Part shown: positions 34,001 to 43,275 of the stretch, piece by piece
How positions within the stretch are numbered: position 1 is the first letter of the stretch
Layout of the letters: each line of letters opens with the position of its first letter
From: Edaphochlamys debaryana
Lineage: Eukaryota; Chlorophyta; Chlorophyceae; Chlamydomonadales
Assembly: GCA_016858145.1 (NCBI GenBank)
Contig: JAEHOE010000020.1
Coordinates: forward strand, 682,001 to 746,000
Length of the DNA: 64,000 bases
Direction: 5' to 3'
Made by a program: the position numbers and the translations under genes
The notes under the pieces: model-generated
Databases searched by the model: none
What the model was told of the DNA's origin: nothing
What the model saw: only the letters and a program-made list of their open reading frames with translations

Positions 34001-37000
34001 GCGTGCGGGTACTGTGCTGAGCTGGCGCGCGGAGTTCAGTCGGCCCTCCTGGCCTTCAAGTGATCACAGTCATCTGCTGCCCCGTTACACCAACCCGCAG
34101 GTACTGGAGAGCGAGATTGTGTTTGAGGAGTACCAGGATGCGGGCGCAGGGGCCAACGGGGCGGCAGAGCAGGGCGGCGGGCCCACCTCTGCCGCCTCAA
34201 GGGGCGGCGCGCGCAGCAGCGATGCAGGCGGCAGGGTCGCTGCGGACAGGGTCCGTGCGGTGCTGTCGAGCCGCCGCGGGCTCGGGGCCTATCAGGGAGC
34301 TCCCACGCTGGCGGCTGGGGCCAGCCTCAAAGCATCGACCGTCACCTTCCAGGTGTGGAGGGCCAGTCGCATTCTCGGTATTGCCTACCTAAGCTCATCG
34401 CCCTCGACCCTGCCCTGAGCTTTTTTGCGGTACAGCAAGCCTTGGTCACCCCTCCGTCCCCCCGCCTCTTCCTCCACAGGCCTCCGGCGCCTCGCCCGAG
34501 GACGCCCAGCTGCAGGGGGCCGCCGCCTCCATCCGCCTGACCCCGCAGGTCCGGGAGCAGCACCTGCGCAACTGCAACCTCATGGACATGTACGGCAAGG
34601 CGGGATCTGTACGGCGCAAGGAGCTGCGCCCGGAGGACCTGGCGGCGGCGGCCGCGGCGCCCGACCTGTCCCGCTTCGACGTGGCCGCTGCGGCCGGCGG
34701 CCGGCCCCTGACGTACCAGCTGCTGGTGGAGACGCCCACGCTGGCACAGGCGGTGGACATGGTCACGACGGTGAGTACCGGGGGTCGGGGCTGGGGCCAG
34801 CACAATCTGTCCGCCACGCCGTACAAGGGCTTGACATGGACTCGCGCTTGGGCCGACATGAGCTGAGCCACTCCCCGCCCTCTTGCGTCTCTGTCCCCTC
34901 CGCCTGCCAGGCGCTCCGCCTGCAGCTGCAGCGCCTGCACGAGGCCACGGGCCCCTGCACCGCGCCGCCCCGCTTCGAGTGGTGCCTGCTGCTGGACAAC
35001 AGCGGCAGCATGGCCACCCAGGCCAAGGCGCACGGGGCCAAGCTGGCGGCGGCGCTGCTGTGCGAGTGCCTGCGCCGCCTCGAGTGCCCCTTTGCGGTCG
35101 CCAAGTTCGGCCGCAAGCAGCAGGTGCGCACGGCAGGGCAGCAGGCGCGTCATGCGACCTAGCCGTCACAAAGGCCTCCCTCCAACTCACACCCAGGAGC
35201 CTCCTTCGAGGGCACTGCCCCCTATCCTCCCCTCTGAACACCTGAGCATCGGCTGCCCTGATAGCCCTTCCTGCCCATCCCTGCCCCTTTCCTCCCACCC
35301 CCCGCCCCTACATCTCCCCAGATGCTCAAAGCCCTGGACTCGCCCTTCGACACCGCCGTGGGGCAGCTGGTGCTGGAGGCCTTCACCTACGACGAGGGCA
35401 CCTACCCCGCCACCGCCACGGACTTTGCCGTGCGGGAGGTCTTTGGCGCCCCCCTGCCGCCCGAGCGCTCCGGCCTCACGCGGCGCACGGTGCTCATGAT
35501 CGTGGACGGACTGACGCTGGAGCAGGACGCAGAGGACTACCGTACGGCGCTGCGGGCGGGCACGGAGCAGGAGGTGGACCTCATCGTGCTCAACATCAAG
35601 GTGCGGGCAGGGGATCGGGGTGTGTGAAAGCGGAGGAGGTGGGGGCATGGGGCATTGTGCTTGCTTGAGCGTTGCCTAGTTGCTCAGGGGACACCACGCT
35701 CACTCCTTGACCCCCTGCCACGCTACCACCTTCCGACCCCCGCAGGACCAGCACCAGGAGCCGCTGATGCCGGACATCGAGCGCCTGCTGCGCTCCATCA
35801 CGGTGCGCGGGCCGCAGGGCGGCGAGGGCTACGAGGTGGTGGCGGCGGAGGACGCCGCGCGGCAGCTGGCGCCCCGCGTCGCGCAGCTGCTGGCGCGCCA
35901 CTTCGCCCGCCTCGTGGCAGGCGTGCCGGCGCCCGACCAGGCCGCAGCACAGCACGCACCGCACGCAGCGCAGCAGCCTTTGCGGTCAGGGCAGGGGCAG
36001 GGTGGAGCGGGAGGCGGCGCTGCTGAGCTGGTTGCACTGTCGGGTGCCGCACTGGAGGCGTGGGAGGGGTCGGGGGCCGCAGGCGCGCCCCGCTTCGCCC
36101 GCATCGGCGCGCTGGCGGGGACCATCACGCGGCAGAGCGTGGCGGCAGCCGGCATGGCCCTGCCCCGCCAGCTCTTCGCCTGCAGCCCCCTGCGCGGCGC
36201 CGTGCCCAACCTCGCCCTCGCGCTCTCCGCCGCCGGCGGCCCCTGCGCCGCCGCCGCCGCCTTCGAGGCCGCGGGCGGACGAGCTCTGCCCGAGCACCTG
36301 TCCCGCCTGGCCCAGACCGTGGTGCCGGAGCGGCTGGCCAGGCTACGTGCTCGCCATCCCGCCGAGGTCAGCGCTGCGCTGGACGAGTGGAACGCTGCGG
36401 TGCGGCGGCTGGGCCCGCTGGTGGCCCGCCTGGGCGAGGTGCTCATGGCGGACGTGCTGCCGCCCAACCGCCTCAGCCGCAGCCGCCCTGCGCTGCGCGG
36501 CTCCAGCCTGCACATGGGCGGCCTGGTCAAAGCCGTCGCAACCAACTTCAACGACCGCCGCATCTTCGCGCAGCGCTGCGTGGGCTCGCAGCGAGACTAC
36601 CGCGTCGCCATCGCGCTCGACTGCTCCCTCAGCATGGAGGGGCAGCCGGCGCTGTGCGCCCTGGACTCCCTGGTGGGCCTGGTCGGGGCGCTGACTCAGC
36701 ACCTGGGCGTGCAGGACTTCACGCTCCTCACCTTTGGCGCCAGCGTGCGCCTGGTCAAGCCCGCGGCCGAGCCCTGGGACGGCGCCGCCGCGCTGGCGCT
36801 GCTGTCGCAGCTGCGCCGCCACGCCGCCGACACCGCCAGCCACGACGCGGCGGCGGTGGACGCGGCGGCGGCGCTGCTGTGCGGGCAGGGCTCGGCGCGG
36901 ACGCAGCGGCGGCTGTTCGTGCTGACGGACGGGCTGGGCAGCACGGGGCTGCGCCTGGCGCCGGCGCTGCAGCGGGCCGAGGAGGCGGGGGTGCAGGTGG

Positions 37001-39226
37001 TGGGCGTGGCGGTGGGGCTGGACCGGAGCCACGTGACGCACTGCTACGGCCGCTGGGTGCACGCCGCGCTGCCCTCAGAGCTGCCGGACGCTCTGCAGGC
37101 GCTGTACGGCGCCGGGGAGGAGGCGGGCGCGGACGAGGAGGCGGCACGCTCTGCCGCCGCCAAGGCCGCTGAGGCGTGGGCCGAGTGCGGTACGCTGCTG
37201 GCCTCGGGGCGCGGTACTGCGGAGGAGGTGCTGCGGAGCCAGGAGCGCATCTTCGGGCCCATACTGGACCGGCTGGGTGAGCGGCGGGGGGCAGCGGACG
37301 GGTAGGGAGCAACTATCGTGCTCGTGCCTGTCCCTAGCTGCTGGAAACGAACGAGGAGGAAGCGGAAAGAAGGGAGCGGGTCATGGTCATTGCTGTGTTC
37401 CTGCACACCGCAGCTGCTCACTCGCACCCCTCTCTCCACTCGGCCCTGCAGGCGGCGCCAAGGACCTGCAGCTGCAGCTCTCCGCCCCCGGCACCATGAC
37501 CCTGGACATCGCCTTCGTGGTCGACCTCACGGGCAGCATGTCGGCCTGGCTCGAGGTGGGGCGCTGCTGTTGGTGTAGCTGCTGAGGGCCTCCTCCCTGG
37601 AGAGCCCCTTCAGGCGGCGACATCATGTTGTGCCTGACCTCCTGCGCTATGTCCTTACCTCTTTCCTTCCTCTTCCCTCTTCCCCCTTCAACCCCCGTCC
37701 ACCCCCAGATCATCAAGTCCAACATCCGCGCCATCGCCACCGCCATCGCCCCCCGCATCCGCCGCGAGCACCCCGACCTGGGCCTCAAGCTCCGCTTCGC
37801 GCTGCTGGGCTACCGGGACGTGGGCGACTGCCCGCAGTTCGAGACGCAGGACTTTGCGGAGGACCCCGCGCAGCTGGAGGCCAAGGTACGTGAGAAGGGC
37901 GTGCGCATGCAGGGGGTGCAAGGCTGCACGGGGGCAGCGCGGCGGAGAGGCGCTAGCCGAGCATGCTTCCCATTGCGCTTGCCTGGCGCTGACCTGCTGC
38001 CCCCCTCCTGCCACCGCCCCCTTCCCACAGCTGTCGGGCCTGCAGGCGTACGGCGGCGACGACGGCCCCGAGGACGTGGCCTCGGCCCTGGCCCGCGCCG
38101 CCGACCTGGGCTGGGCCGCCACGGCCCGCTTTGTGGTCCTCATCGCCGATGCCCCGGCGCACGGCTTCAGCGCCGACCCGCGGGACCGCTTCCCGGGCGG
38201 TGTGCCGGGCGCGCCCTCCCTGGATCAGGCCATGCGGCGCCTGGCGGACGAGGCGAGGCCCATCGAGGTCATGCTGTGCAAGGTGGGGCGGGGCGCTGAG
38301 CCGTCTTCAGCTCGCTAGCCTTCTGTGTGCAGCTAGCGGGGCCGAGAGAGGCTTAGCGGCGGTGCCCTGACGGCGTGCCCGGTCTTGACGCCTGATACCC
38401 CTAATCCCGAAGCCCCTATGCCGGCCCGTCTGCTTTAGCTCACGCCTCTCCGGCTTCCCTGCCTCTTCCCTCCGCCCGTCGCCCGCAGGTCCGCAGCGGC
38501 GTGCTGGACGTCATGGAGCGAGCCATGCGTACGGCGTACGACAACCCCGCCAATGCCCGCCTGCTGCGCTCGGTGCAGCTGTTCGATGACTCGCGCCTGC
38601 CCGCTACGCGCTTCCACCTCGTCTTCTGCCTCGACGCCAGCGGCAGCATGGGCGGCCGCAAGTGGTCTGACCTCATGGCCGCGTACCAGCAGCTGCTGGC
38701 GCGCCGCCGCAACGACCAGGGCCTGGAGGATCTGGTCACCGTCATCACCTTTGACGGCAGCGCCTACTCCCACTGCGAGCTGACACCCCTCGCCTCGGCG
38801 CCCCAAACCGTTCGCTTCACGGGCGGGGGTACCAGCTTCGCGCCGCCGCTGCAGCACGCCGCGTACGTGCTGTCCCGCCAGCCCGCCAACTGCTCGCCGC
38901 TGCTCATCTTCATGTCGGACGGGGAGAACGGCGACGGCAACGCGCCGGTGTCCGTTATGGATGACATCGTACGGCAGTACGGCAGCCGCAACCTTGCCGT
39001 ACACACCATCGGCTTCCAGGCGGGCCACGGCGAGGCCATGCTGAAGGAGCTGGCGGGGCGCGCTGGCGGGGCCGGCCGCTTCCACTCGTGCCACACGGGC
39101 TTGGACCTGGCCTCTGCCTTCGTGAGCATCGCTGCAGGGTGCGGAGCGGTAGACGGTCTAGTGTCTCGCTTTGCCGAGATCCTGAGTGAGCAGGTGGCTC
39201 TCAAGGTGATGCACGACTACCTGTGA
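7070..39226 (+). CDS. Giant midasin-like protein: six AAA+ modules, stalk, Ig-like modules and four VWA domains
   Basis: Forty exons: 7070-7120, 7322-10444, 10657-10818, 10959-11085, 11253-11350, 11512-11616, 11769-12549, 12624-12914, 13074-14346, 14517-15091, 15201-15262, 15419-17473, 17631-17860, 17985-18336, 18537-18915, 19057-19257, 19383-19879, 20024-20110, 20351-20458, 20563-20742, 20818-21198, 21323-21442, 21578-21652, 21796-24345, 24514-27319, 27439-28013, 28174-30027, 30189-30503, 30595-32277, 32473-32519, 32648-33980, 34101-34352, 34480-34770, 34911-35123, 35322-35600, 35746-37276, 37452-37555, 37709-37885, 38031-38282, 38489-39226. Every junction keeps phase; the total is 26,313 bases, or 8,770 residues. 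Order: helical N-region (1-1000), AAA1-6 (about 1010-3700), helical stalk with coiled coil, Ig/ASH-like modules (about 6480-7065), acidic linker, then VWA domains with DxSxS/DxTxS at 7702, 8129, 8372 and 8574. Midasin, the ribosome-assembly remodeller, has the same overall plan but only one VWA and is far shorter. Function is probably ATP-driven remodelling; the substrate is unknown. The start (MDAKFRSDVLGALRATK) could be preceded by another exon, and an out-of-frame ATG lies at 7041. Introns 2, 12 and 22 appear to use GC donors. Confidence 0.8.
10313..21198 (+). other. AAA+ core of the giant protein: six ATPase modules in one chain
   Basis: Within the giant gene, six P-loop modules can be read. 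AAA1 has GDTGVGKT (residues 1029-1036) and LLLDEINLAPPEVL (D1101 E1102). AAA2 has GADGCGKS (1549-1556) but LLVDGLN instead of a DE pair. AAA3 has GPAAVGKT (1844-1851) and VFLADELNLARP (D1911 E1912). AAA4 has a broken loop, GPTACKT (from 2166), and VLLEDYD; an Ala/Glu/Ser-rich insertion of about 280 residues sits between its two halves. AAA5 has GLPGIGKT (2889-2896) and LLLDEVNLAPPEVL (D2959 E2960). AAA6 has GDTASAKS (3258-3265) and VLLDNID (D3487 N3488). Odd modules therefore look able to bind and split ATP and even ones look impaired. Linked AAA hexamers of this type are known in midasin, dynein and RNF213; the LLLDE(I/V)NLAPPEVL wording is closest to midasin/MoxR-type AAA_5 modules. Confidence 0.8.
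12622..12646 (+). repeat. Tandem 21-base duplication creating two alternative 3' splice sites
   Basis: At the start of exon 8 of the giant gene the sequence reads CCCGCAG|GTGGAATCAGC twice, 21 bases apart, with AG at 12622-12623 and again at 12643-12644. Either acceptor keeps phase; use of the second drops seven residues (GISPPAG). I used the first in the gene model. Confidence 0.7.
21323..30503 (+). other. Stalk region of the giant protein
   Basis: Residues about 3707-6471 of the giant protein (exons 22-28) form a long, Ala/Leu/Gln/Arg-rich, mostly helical region with no recognised domain, in the place where midasin has its linker. A probable coiled coil lies at about 25560-25890 (residues about 4970-5080; LLQQAEEQERVRMEAQRQ, then RQQDRADKERGELLAKRSAA). 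At 28650-29000 the composition changes to a Gly/aromatic segment (CIVGFGATGRLTAP, HPVIAVQVEGGRLVGSSWG, HGTFWTNPWLTAGIHVTDWS) that looks like a separate folded beta domain of unknown family. Confidence 0.6.
30595..34770 (+). other. Ig/ASH-like beta modules and acidic linker of the giant protein
   Basis: Exons 29-31 of the giant gene. Exon 29 holds repeated beta-sandwich signatures like those of ASH/MSP and hydin-type modules: DILDFGAVCTRSTLTRTVRV followed by SNNTGVPLRLKAAL, a second set around ALSNTGAISFTFELSPGD, a third around VVDVANTGLVPLQVLGLDAD, and a fourth around LGPVEPGKGKGTRFILTNVG. The last strand crosses the tiny 47-base exon 30 into exon 31. The start of exon 31 (about 32680-33220) then codes for an acidic, Ser/Ala/Glu/Asp-rich stretch (for example PASSDDDPEEGSRRAGS) in the position of midasin's Asp/Glu-rich region, followed by a helical segment leading to the first VWA domain. 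The Ig-like assignment is by pattern only. Confidence 0.55.
34911..39226 (+). other. Four consecutive VWA (MIDAS) domains of the giant protein
   Basis: Four von Willebrand A-type domains close the giant protein. VWA1 (exons 34-35) has WCLLLDNSGSM and TVLMIVDGL. VWA2 (exon 36) has VAIALDCSLSMEG and LFVLTDGLGSTG; the preceding text (SSLHMGGLVKAVATNFNDRR, then AQRCVGSQRDY) resembles the conserved approach to the midasin VWA. VWA3 (exons 37-39) has IAFVVDLTGSMSAWLE, LGYRDVGD and GGDDGPEDVASAL, which is the alpha-kinase (VwkA)-associated VWA type. VWA4 (exon 40) has LVFCLDASGSMGG, FTGGGTSFAPPL and IFMSDGEN. All four keep the Asp-x-Ser/Thr-x-Ser metal site. In midasin the single VWA grips the substrate so that the ring can pull on it; four here imply several partners or a larger one. 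The protein ends MHDYL, stop at 39224-39226. Confidence 0.85.
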
Positions 39227-40602
39227 GGCAGGAGGCGAAGGGAGAGGGGACGCGAACAGACGTGTCGGGTTGATGAAGGGGCTGGGGAGGGAGGCACGAC
39301 GATAGCGAGGGCCGGCTGCCGCAGGAGGGAGGAGCTTTCAGAACTTGCACGGGGGGAGCGCGGAATGGGCAAATGAGAGTCGCTTCGGGGTGGATCACTT
39401 GGGGCTTCGTTCTGGGGGAAGGCAAGGTTGAGAACCTTGCAGGTGGCCTTGTACTGGGGTCCTTGCGGCTGGAAGGGCGGATCACTTGGGGGTTCGTTCT
39501 GGGGGCAGGCACACGCTTGAGGGGCTTGCAGTGTTGCAGGTGGCAAGAGTGACAGATTGGGCAGGATCACTACTGGATGAACGGATCATGAGAGTGCGGC
39601 GCCCGCATCGGCAGCTAGCGGGCGCGACGACTCCCGGGCGTCCCTGGAGGACCTGCTGGGCTGAGGGCCGGGGCTGGGGTGGGGCTGGAGCAGGGGCCGC
39701 GGCCTGGGCTGAGGATGGGGGCTGGGCCGAGGCCGGGTGACCATCACCGGGAAGGGGCGGGAGGCGAGGAGCACCGGAGCGGTTTGAGCCGTGGTCTTAG
39801 CCTGAGCTGCAAGTTAGAACCGAAGGCCGTGTCAGGACCCGGGGCAGGAGCAGCTCGGCTCTGCAGCCAGGCCCACTTGGCCTTAAGGCAGATTACAAAT
39901 GAGACCAGCAGTTCAGGGCAGTAGCCAGCGACCGATAGAGAAATGCCACGGCAAGCTCGTTGCATCTAAGCCGAGCTGGCTCCTCGGTGGAAGGCGGCGG
40001 AGAGGTGGATCTGCTGTGCTGGCTCTTACGTGCAAGGGCCTAAGCCCAAGGCGGTCGACGGCAGCCAAGTGCACGTCTTCGGGCAGACCGTCGAGCTGCA
40101 CACATGATGCTCCTGGCCCCTGGCCCGGCCACCTAATCTCCCCTCGACCCCTCGTCAAACTCCATTCGCATACTAGTTGGCTCAGAGGCCCTCCCACGTG
40201 TCCAGCATGCACGTGTTGGCACTTGGCAGCCGTCACCCGTCAGCCAGCCAGTCGTAGGACTTGACCAGAGGCAAGGCACGCCCCAACACACCGTCGTCCC
40301 CAAGCCCCGTCGGCCATGCAAACCACGTCCAAAACTTGCTGCTCAATGCCTGCGGGGGCCTGCACCAACCAAGCCTCGTGCCTCTTCTGGTGGAGCCTGT
40401 CACCTTGGTTTATCGCCTGCACACAAGATCAGCTACCTCCCTACCCATCAGGCCAAGGTCAACCCGTCTGTCGGGGGGGGCAGCACCAGAGACAATCCAC
40501 ACCCTTACTCGGGACCTGTTTACTGCAGGTGCGCCCCCATACACCGTCGTTAAGCCCCGTGCCTCATGCCCGCGGCTTCATGCCCTTCCATCCCAGCCCA
40601 GC
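39227..40602. other. Convergent intergenic region between the giant gene and ankyrin copy B
   Basis: No gene is supported. It must hold the 3' ends of both converging genes. A direct repeat begins at 39392 and 39479 (GGATCACTTGGGG, then TTCGTTCTGGGGG), a period of about 87 bases. A plus-strand G-quadruplex candidate lies at 39670-39696. On the minus strand a TGTAA (plus-strand TTACA at 39893-39897) could end copy B. From about 40090 rightward there are blocks inverted-homologous to 5763-6050. No TGTAA was found close after the giant gene's stop. Confidence 0.45.
39670..39696 (+). other. G-quadruplex candidate downstream of the giant gene
   Basis: Four runs of four G are separated by loops of 2, 1 and 8 bases (39670-39673, 39676-39679, 39681-39684, 39693-39696). 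In RNA or single-stranded DNA this could fold into a quadruplex near the 3' end of the giant transcript. Such runs are frequent in GC-rich algal genomes, so the significance is unclear. Confidence 0.4.
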
Positions 40603-43275
40603 CTACCCAAACCCGAACGCCAGCAGGCACGCCAGTGCGAGGATGCGCAGCCACAGGTGGGGCATCCAGCGCAACGGCCCCGCCCCGGGCCCTGCCTGTA
40701 GGTCTCCCTGACCTAGGGCGGCGGCTGAGCCAGCACCGTGAGCGGCCTTGGCTGCCACAGCCCCGCCGGTGCCACCTTTGGTCCTGGCTGCATGAGTGCC
40801 AATGGCATGCCGCTGTGCTTCCTCTTGTGCCCTCTCCTGCTCCCGCTGCTGCTGCCTCGCCGGCTGCCGCTCCGCCGCCACCCACGCCTCCAGCCGCTCC
40901 CGGTCCGGCCCGGGCGCCCAGCACCTCGCCGCCGCGTCCGCAGCCCGCTGCCAGCTCTCCGGCTCGCACCCGTCCTCCAGCAGCAGCTGCAGGGCCGACA
41001 CGGGCAGCCGAGCCGCGGCGGCGGCGGCGATCAGGCCCTTGCCGCACCTGCCGTACGGGACGCCCCGGCGCCGCAGCACCCCCAGCGTCCGTACGTCACC
41101 GTTCCGCACCGCACATGCGTACGGCTCACCGCTCTCCTGTTGGAGAGGTGAGGGCGGAATGATGTCAGAAGGCACTGGTACTGGGTCTCTGAAGCAAAGC
41201 CCAAAGCCCGGCCCTGACCCTTATACCGTGTGCTATAGCTGCAGGCAAGATAAAGCTCTGGTCCCTCTCCCTCCCTTTGGGGCATGATGTCATCAGAAGG
41301 TACGGTGTCCTTCCTGCAAAGCCCAACGTCTGGCCCTGAATCAAACGGGGTTCCCACGGCCAACCCAGCCTGCAGGCTAACCCTGCCAAGCCTTTCCCAC
41401 AACGCAAGGTTGCGCACCCCCCTAGCTGCAAACCTGTACCCACCGGAACCGGGCAGCGCCACTTGAGCGCCAGCAGCTCCAGCGCCGCCTCGCTGCCAGA
41501 AGCAGTGGTGCCGAGCCACGCCCTCTCCTCCACCATCCCCGCAACCTCCAGGCTGGGCGTGACGGGGCAGCCCCGCTCCCTGAGCCACGTCATCAGGCCT
41601 AGGCTGCCCGACGACGCGCCGGCCTCGAACAGCTCTGACCGCAGGCCGCCAACCGCCGGAGTGCCGTACGTCTCCACCAGGAACTCGACGACGTGGAGCC
41701 AACCGCCAACCGCCGCGGCGTCTGTCATCTGCCACACGTTCATCGGGCAGCCCGCCTTGGCCAGCACCCTCAGAACGTCCAGGTGGCCCTTTCTGGCGGC
41801 AGTGCGAACCGCACGCGTCCATACCGCCTCGGCCTCCGCTGCATCCGCGAAGGCCCCGACCCTCCCACGATGACCGGCTGCTGCAGGGCCGCTGCCGAAG
41901 CTGCGGCCGCCCCTGCTTAGGCCCTCGGCCTCGCCCCCGCCGTCGCCCCCGTCGTCCGGCCACACGCCCGCGTCCAGCAGCCACTCCACCGCCTCTGTGC
42001 TGTTTGCCTCCACCGCCGCCGCCAGGCACTGCACCCCCGTGGTGCCCCGCAGCGGGAAGCCGTGGTCCTGAAGCCACGTCAGGCGCTCCAGCATGGTCCC
42101 TGGGTCGGTCAGACCCACCACGATGACGGCCCCGGGCGCCTCGCCGGGGGGGCAAAGCGAGAGCAGGAGGTCGGCCTTGGCCCGCCAGTCGGGGGTGGGG
42201 CTGGTGACGGCGGCCTGGAGGATGTCGTTCAGGTGGAAGCGGGGCATGGAGCGGACGGAGCCGGACTGCTCGCACAGGCGGCGGAAGGTGGCGGCGTCGC
42301 AGCCCTTGGCCGCCGCCGCCAGGCACGCACTGCCGGAGAGGGACCACTGCGGGTCGTGCAGGGCAGCCAGCCACTCGGCCAGGGCCACGTGGCCCCGGCG
42401 GAGGGCCGCCCGCAGCGCAGCGTCGGACCACGCCTCTCCACCGCTGCGGTCCAGGCACCACTGGCAAATGGCTTTGTCGCCGCTCGCAGCGGCAGCCTCC
42501 AGCACCGCTCGCCAGTCCGGCGGCAGGGGCTTGAAGGCCCGGCAGTGCTCCGCCAGCCAGCGGCAGCAGGCCAGCGACCCGAAGCGAGCGGCAGCGCATA
42601 TCGCCTCCAAGCAGTCCTTGAACTCTGGCTGGAAGCGCCCCGGTGCCAGCAGCCAGCGGCAGCACTCGATGCGGCCCGCTGCGGCGGCGGAGAGCAGGAA
42701 CTCCACCGAGAGGCGGCACCCCGCGGCCTGGGACGCCACGGCCAGGTTCTCCACGACACCGCTGGCAGCCGTGAGGCACACCAGGAGCCGTCGTTTGGTG
42801 AGAGTGAGGTTGCGGCAGGCGTCGGGGGCGGACCAGTGGGCTGCGAAGATGGCCGGGGGGACGGGCTGCGAGAGGTGGATGGTGGCGTACCGCTGCAGCT
42901 GGGCCGCAGCGGCCCTGTTCACCAGCTTGAGGTTGCACGCCACGTCGTTTCTCGGCATGAAGGAGGCGATGCAGTCCACGAGCTCGGGAATCCACACCCG
43001 CGAAGCGCTGCATGGCGCGCCCGACAGCCGCACGGAAGATAGGTGATCAGAGCACATTCCAGGATACATACTATGTCCTTAGTAGCAGCATTTGAGGCTT
43101 ATCACGTCGTCTACGGAAGTTGGCTCGGAAGGCCTGGAATTGCTGGACTTGGCACTTTCGCGGTATATCGAGTGAAAGTTGATGCAAAGTTCATTAGCGC
43201 TGTGTGCTTGGGGCTTGAGGCGACGCGGTCTTACGTGGCTCAGGGACCGTGTCGTTCGACGCGCGTGTGTTTTAC
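40090..43275 (-). repeat. Right arm of the large inverted duplication (partner 3060-6050)
   Basis: This is the inverted partner of the left arm. The promoter side ends near 43275, where similarity to the sequence before copy A stops (about 3060). The 3' side shows clear matches up to about 40530 and isolated blocks to about 40090. Confidence 0.75.
40603..43069 (-). CDS. F-box-like/ankyrin-repeat protein, copy B (inverted duplicate of copy A)
   Basis: Exons 43069-41444 and 41136-40603 join in phase 0. They are 1,626 and 534 bases, exactly the lengths of copy A, giving 719 residues. The protein starts MYPGMCSDHLSSVRLSGAPC like copy A and has the same F-box-like motif (WIPELVDCIASFMPRNDVAC), ankyrin-like repeats, Gln/Arg/Glu-rich helix and hydrophobic C-terminus (LWLRILALACLLAFGFG). 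Differences from A are scattered substitutions, with a cluster of balanced changes in the acidic/Gly loop after VEWLLDAGVWPD. That both copies stay open at the same length suggests they are functional or very recent. The intron (307 bases) differs in length from that of A. If it is retained, the frame stays open to 41165 and gives a 634-residue form with another C-terminus and no hydrophobic tail. Confidence 0.8.

Noticed and set aside
32278..34100. A gene boundary splitting the giant gene into an AAA gene and a VWA gene
   Set aside because: Exon 29 runs to a stop if not spliced, but the donor at 32278, the 47-base exon and the acceptor at 32647 keep phase and join beta strands sensibly (GAAVQ-VRSIDEVDL). 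No intron here exceeds 200 bases, so there is no room for a terminator and promoter.
7070..39226. Calling the giant gene simply MDN1 (midasin)
   Set aside because: The length is nearly twice that of known midasins, there are four VWA domains and Ig-like modules, and the pattern of intact AAA sites needs its own tree. I kept it as midasin-like without a gene symbol.
7070..39226. Dynein heavy chain as identity
   Set aside because: Six AAA modules fit, but dynein has no C-terminal VWA domains, and the LLLDE(I/V)NLAPPEVL wording is that of the midasin/MoxR class.
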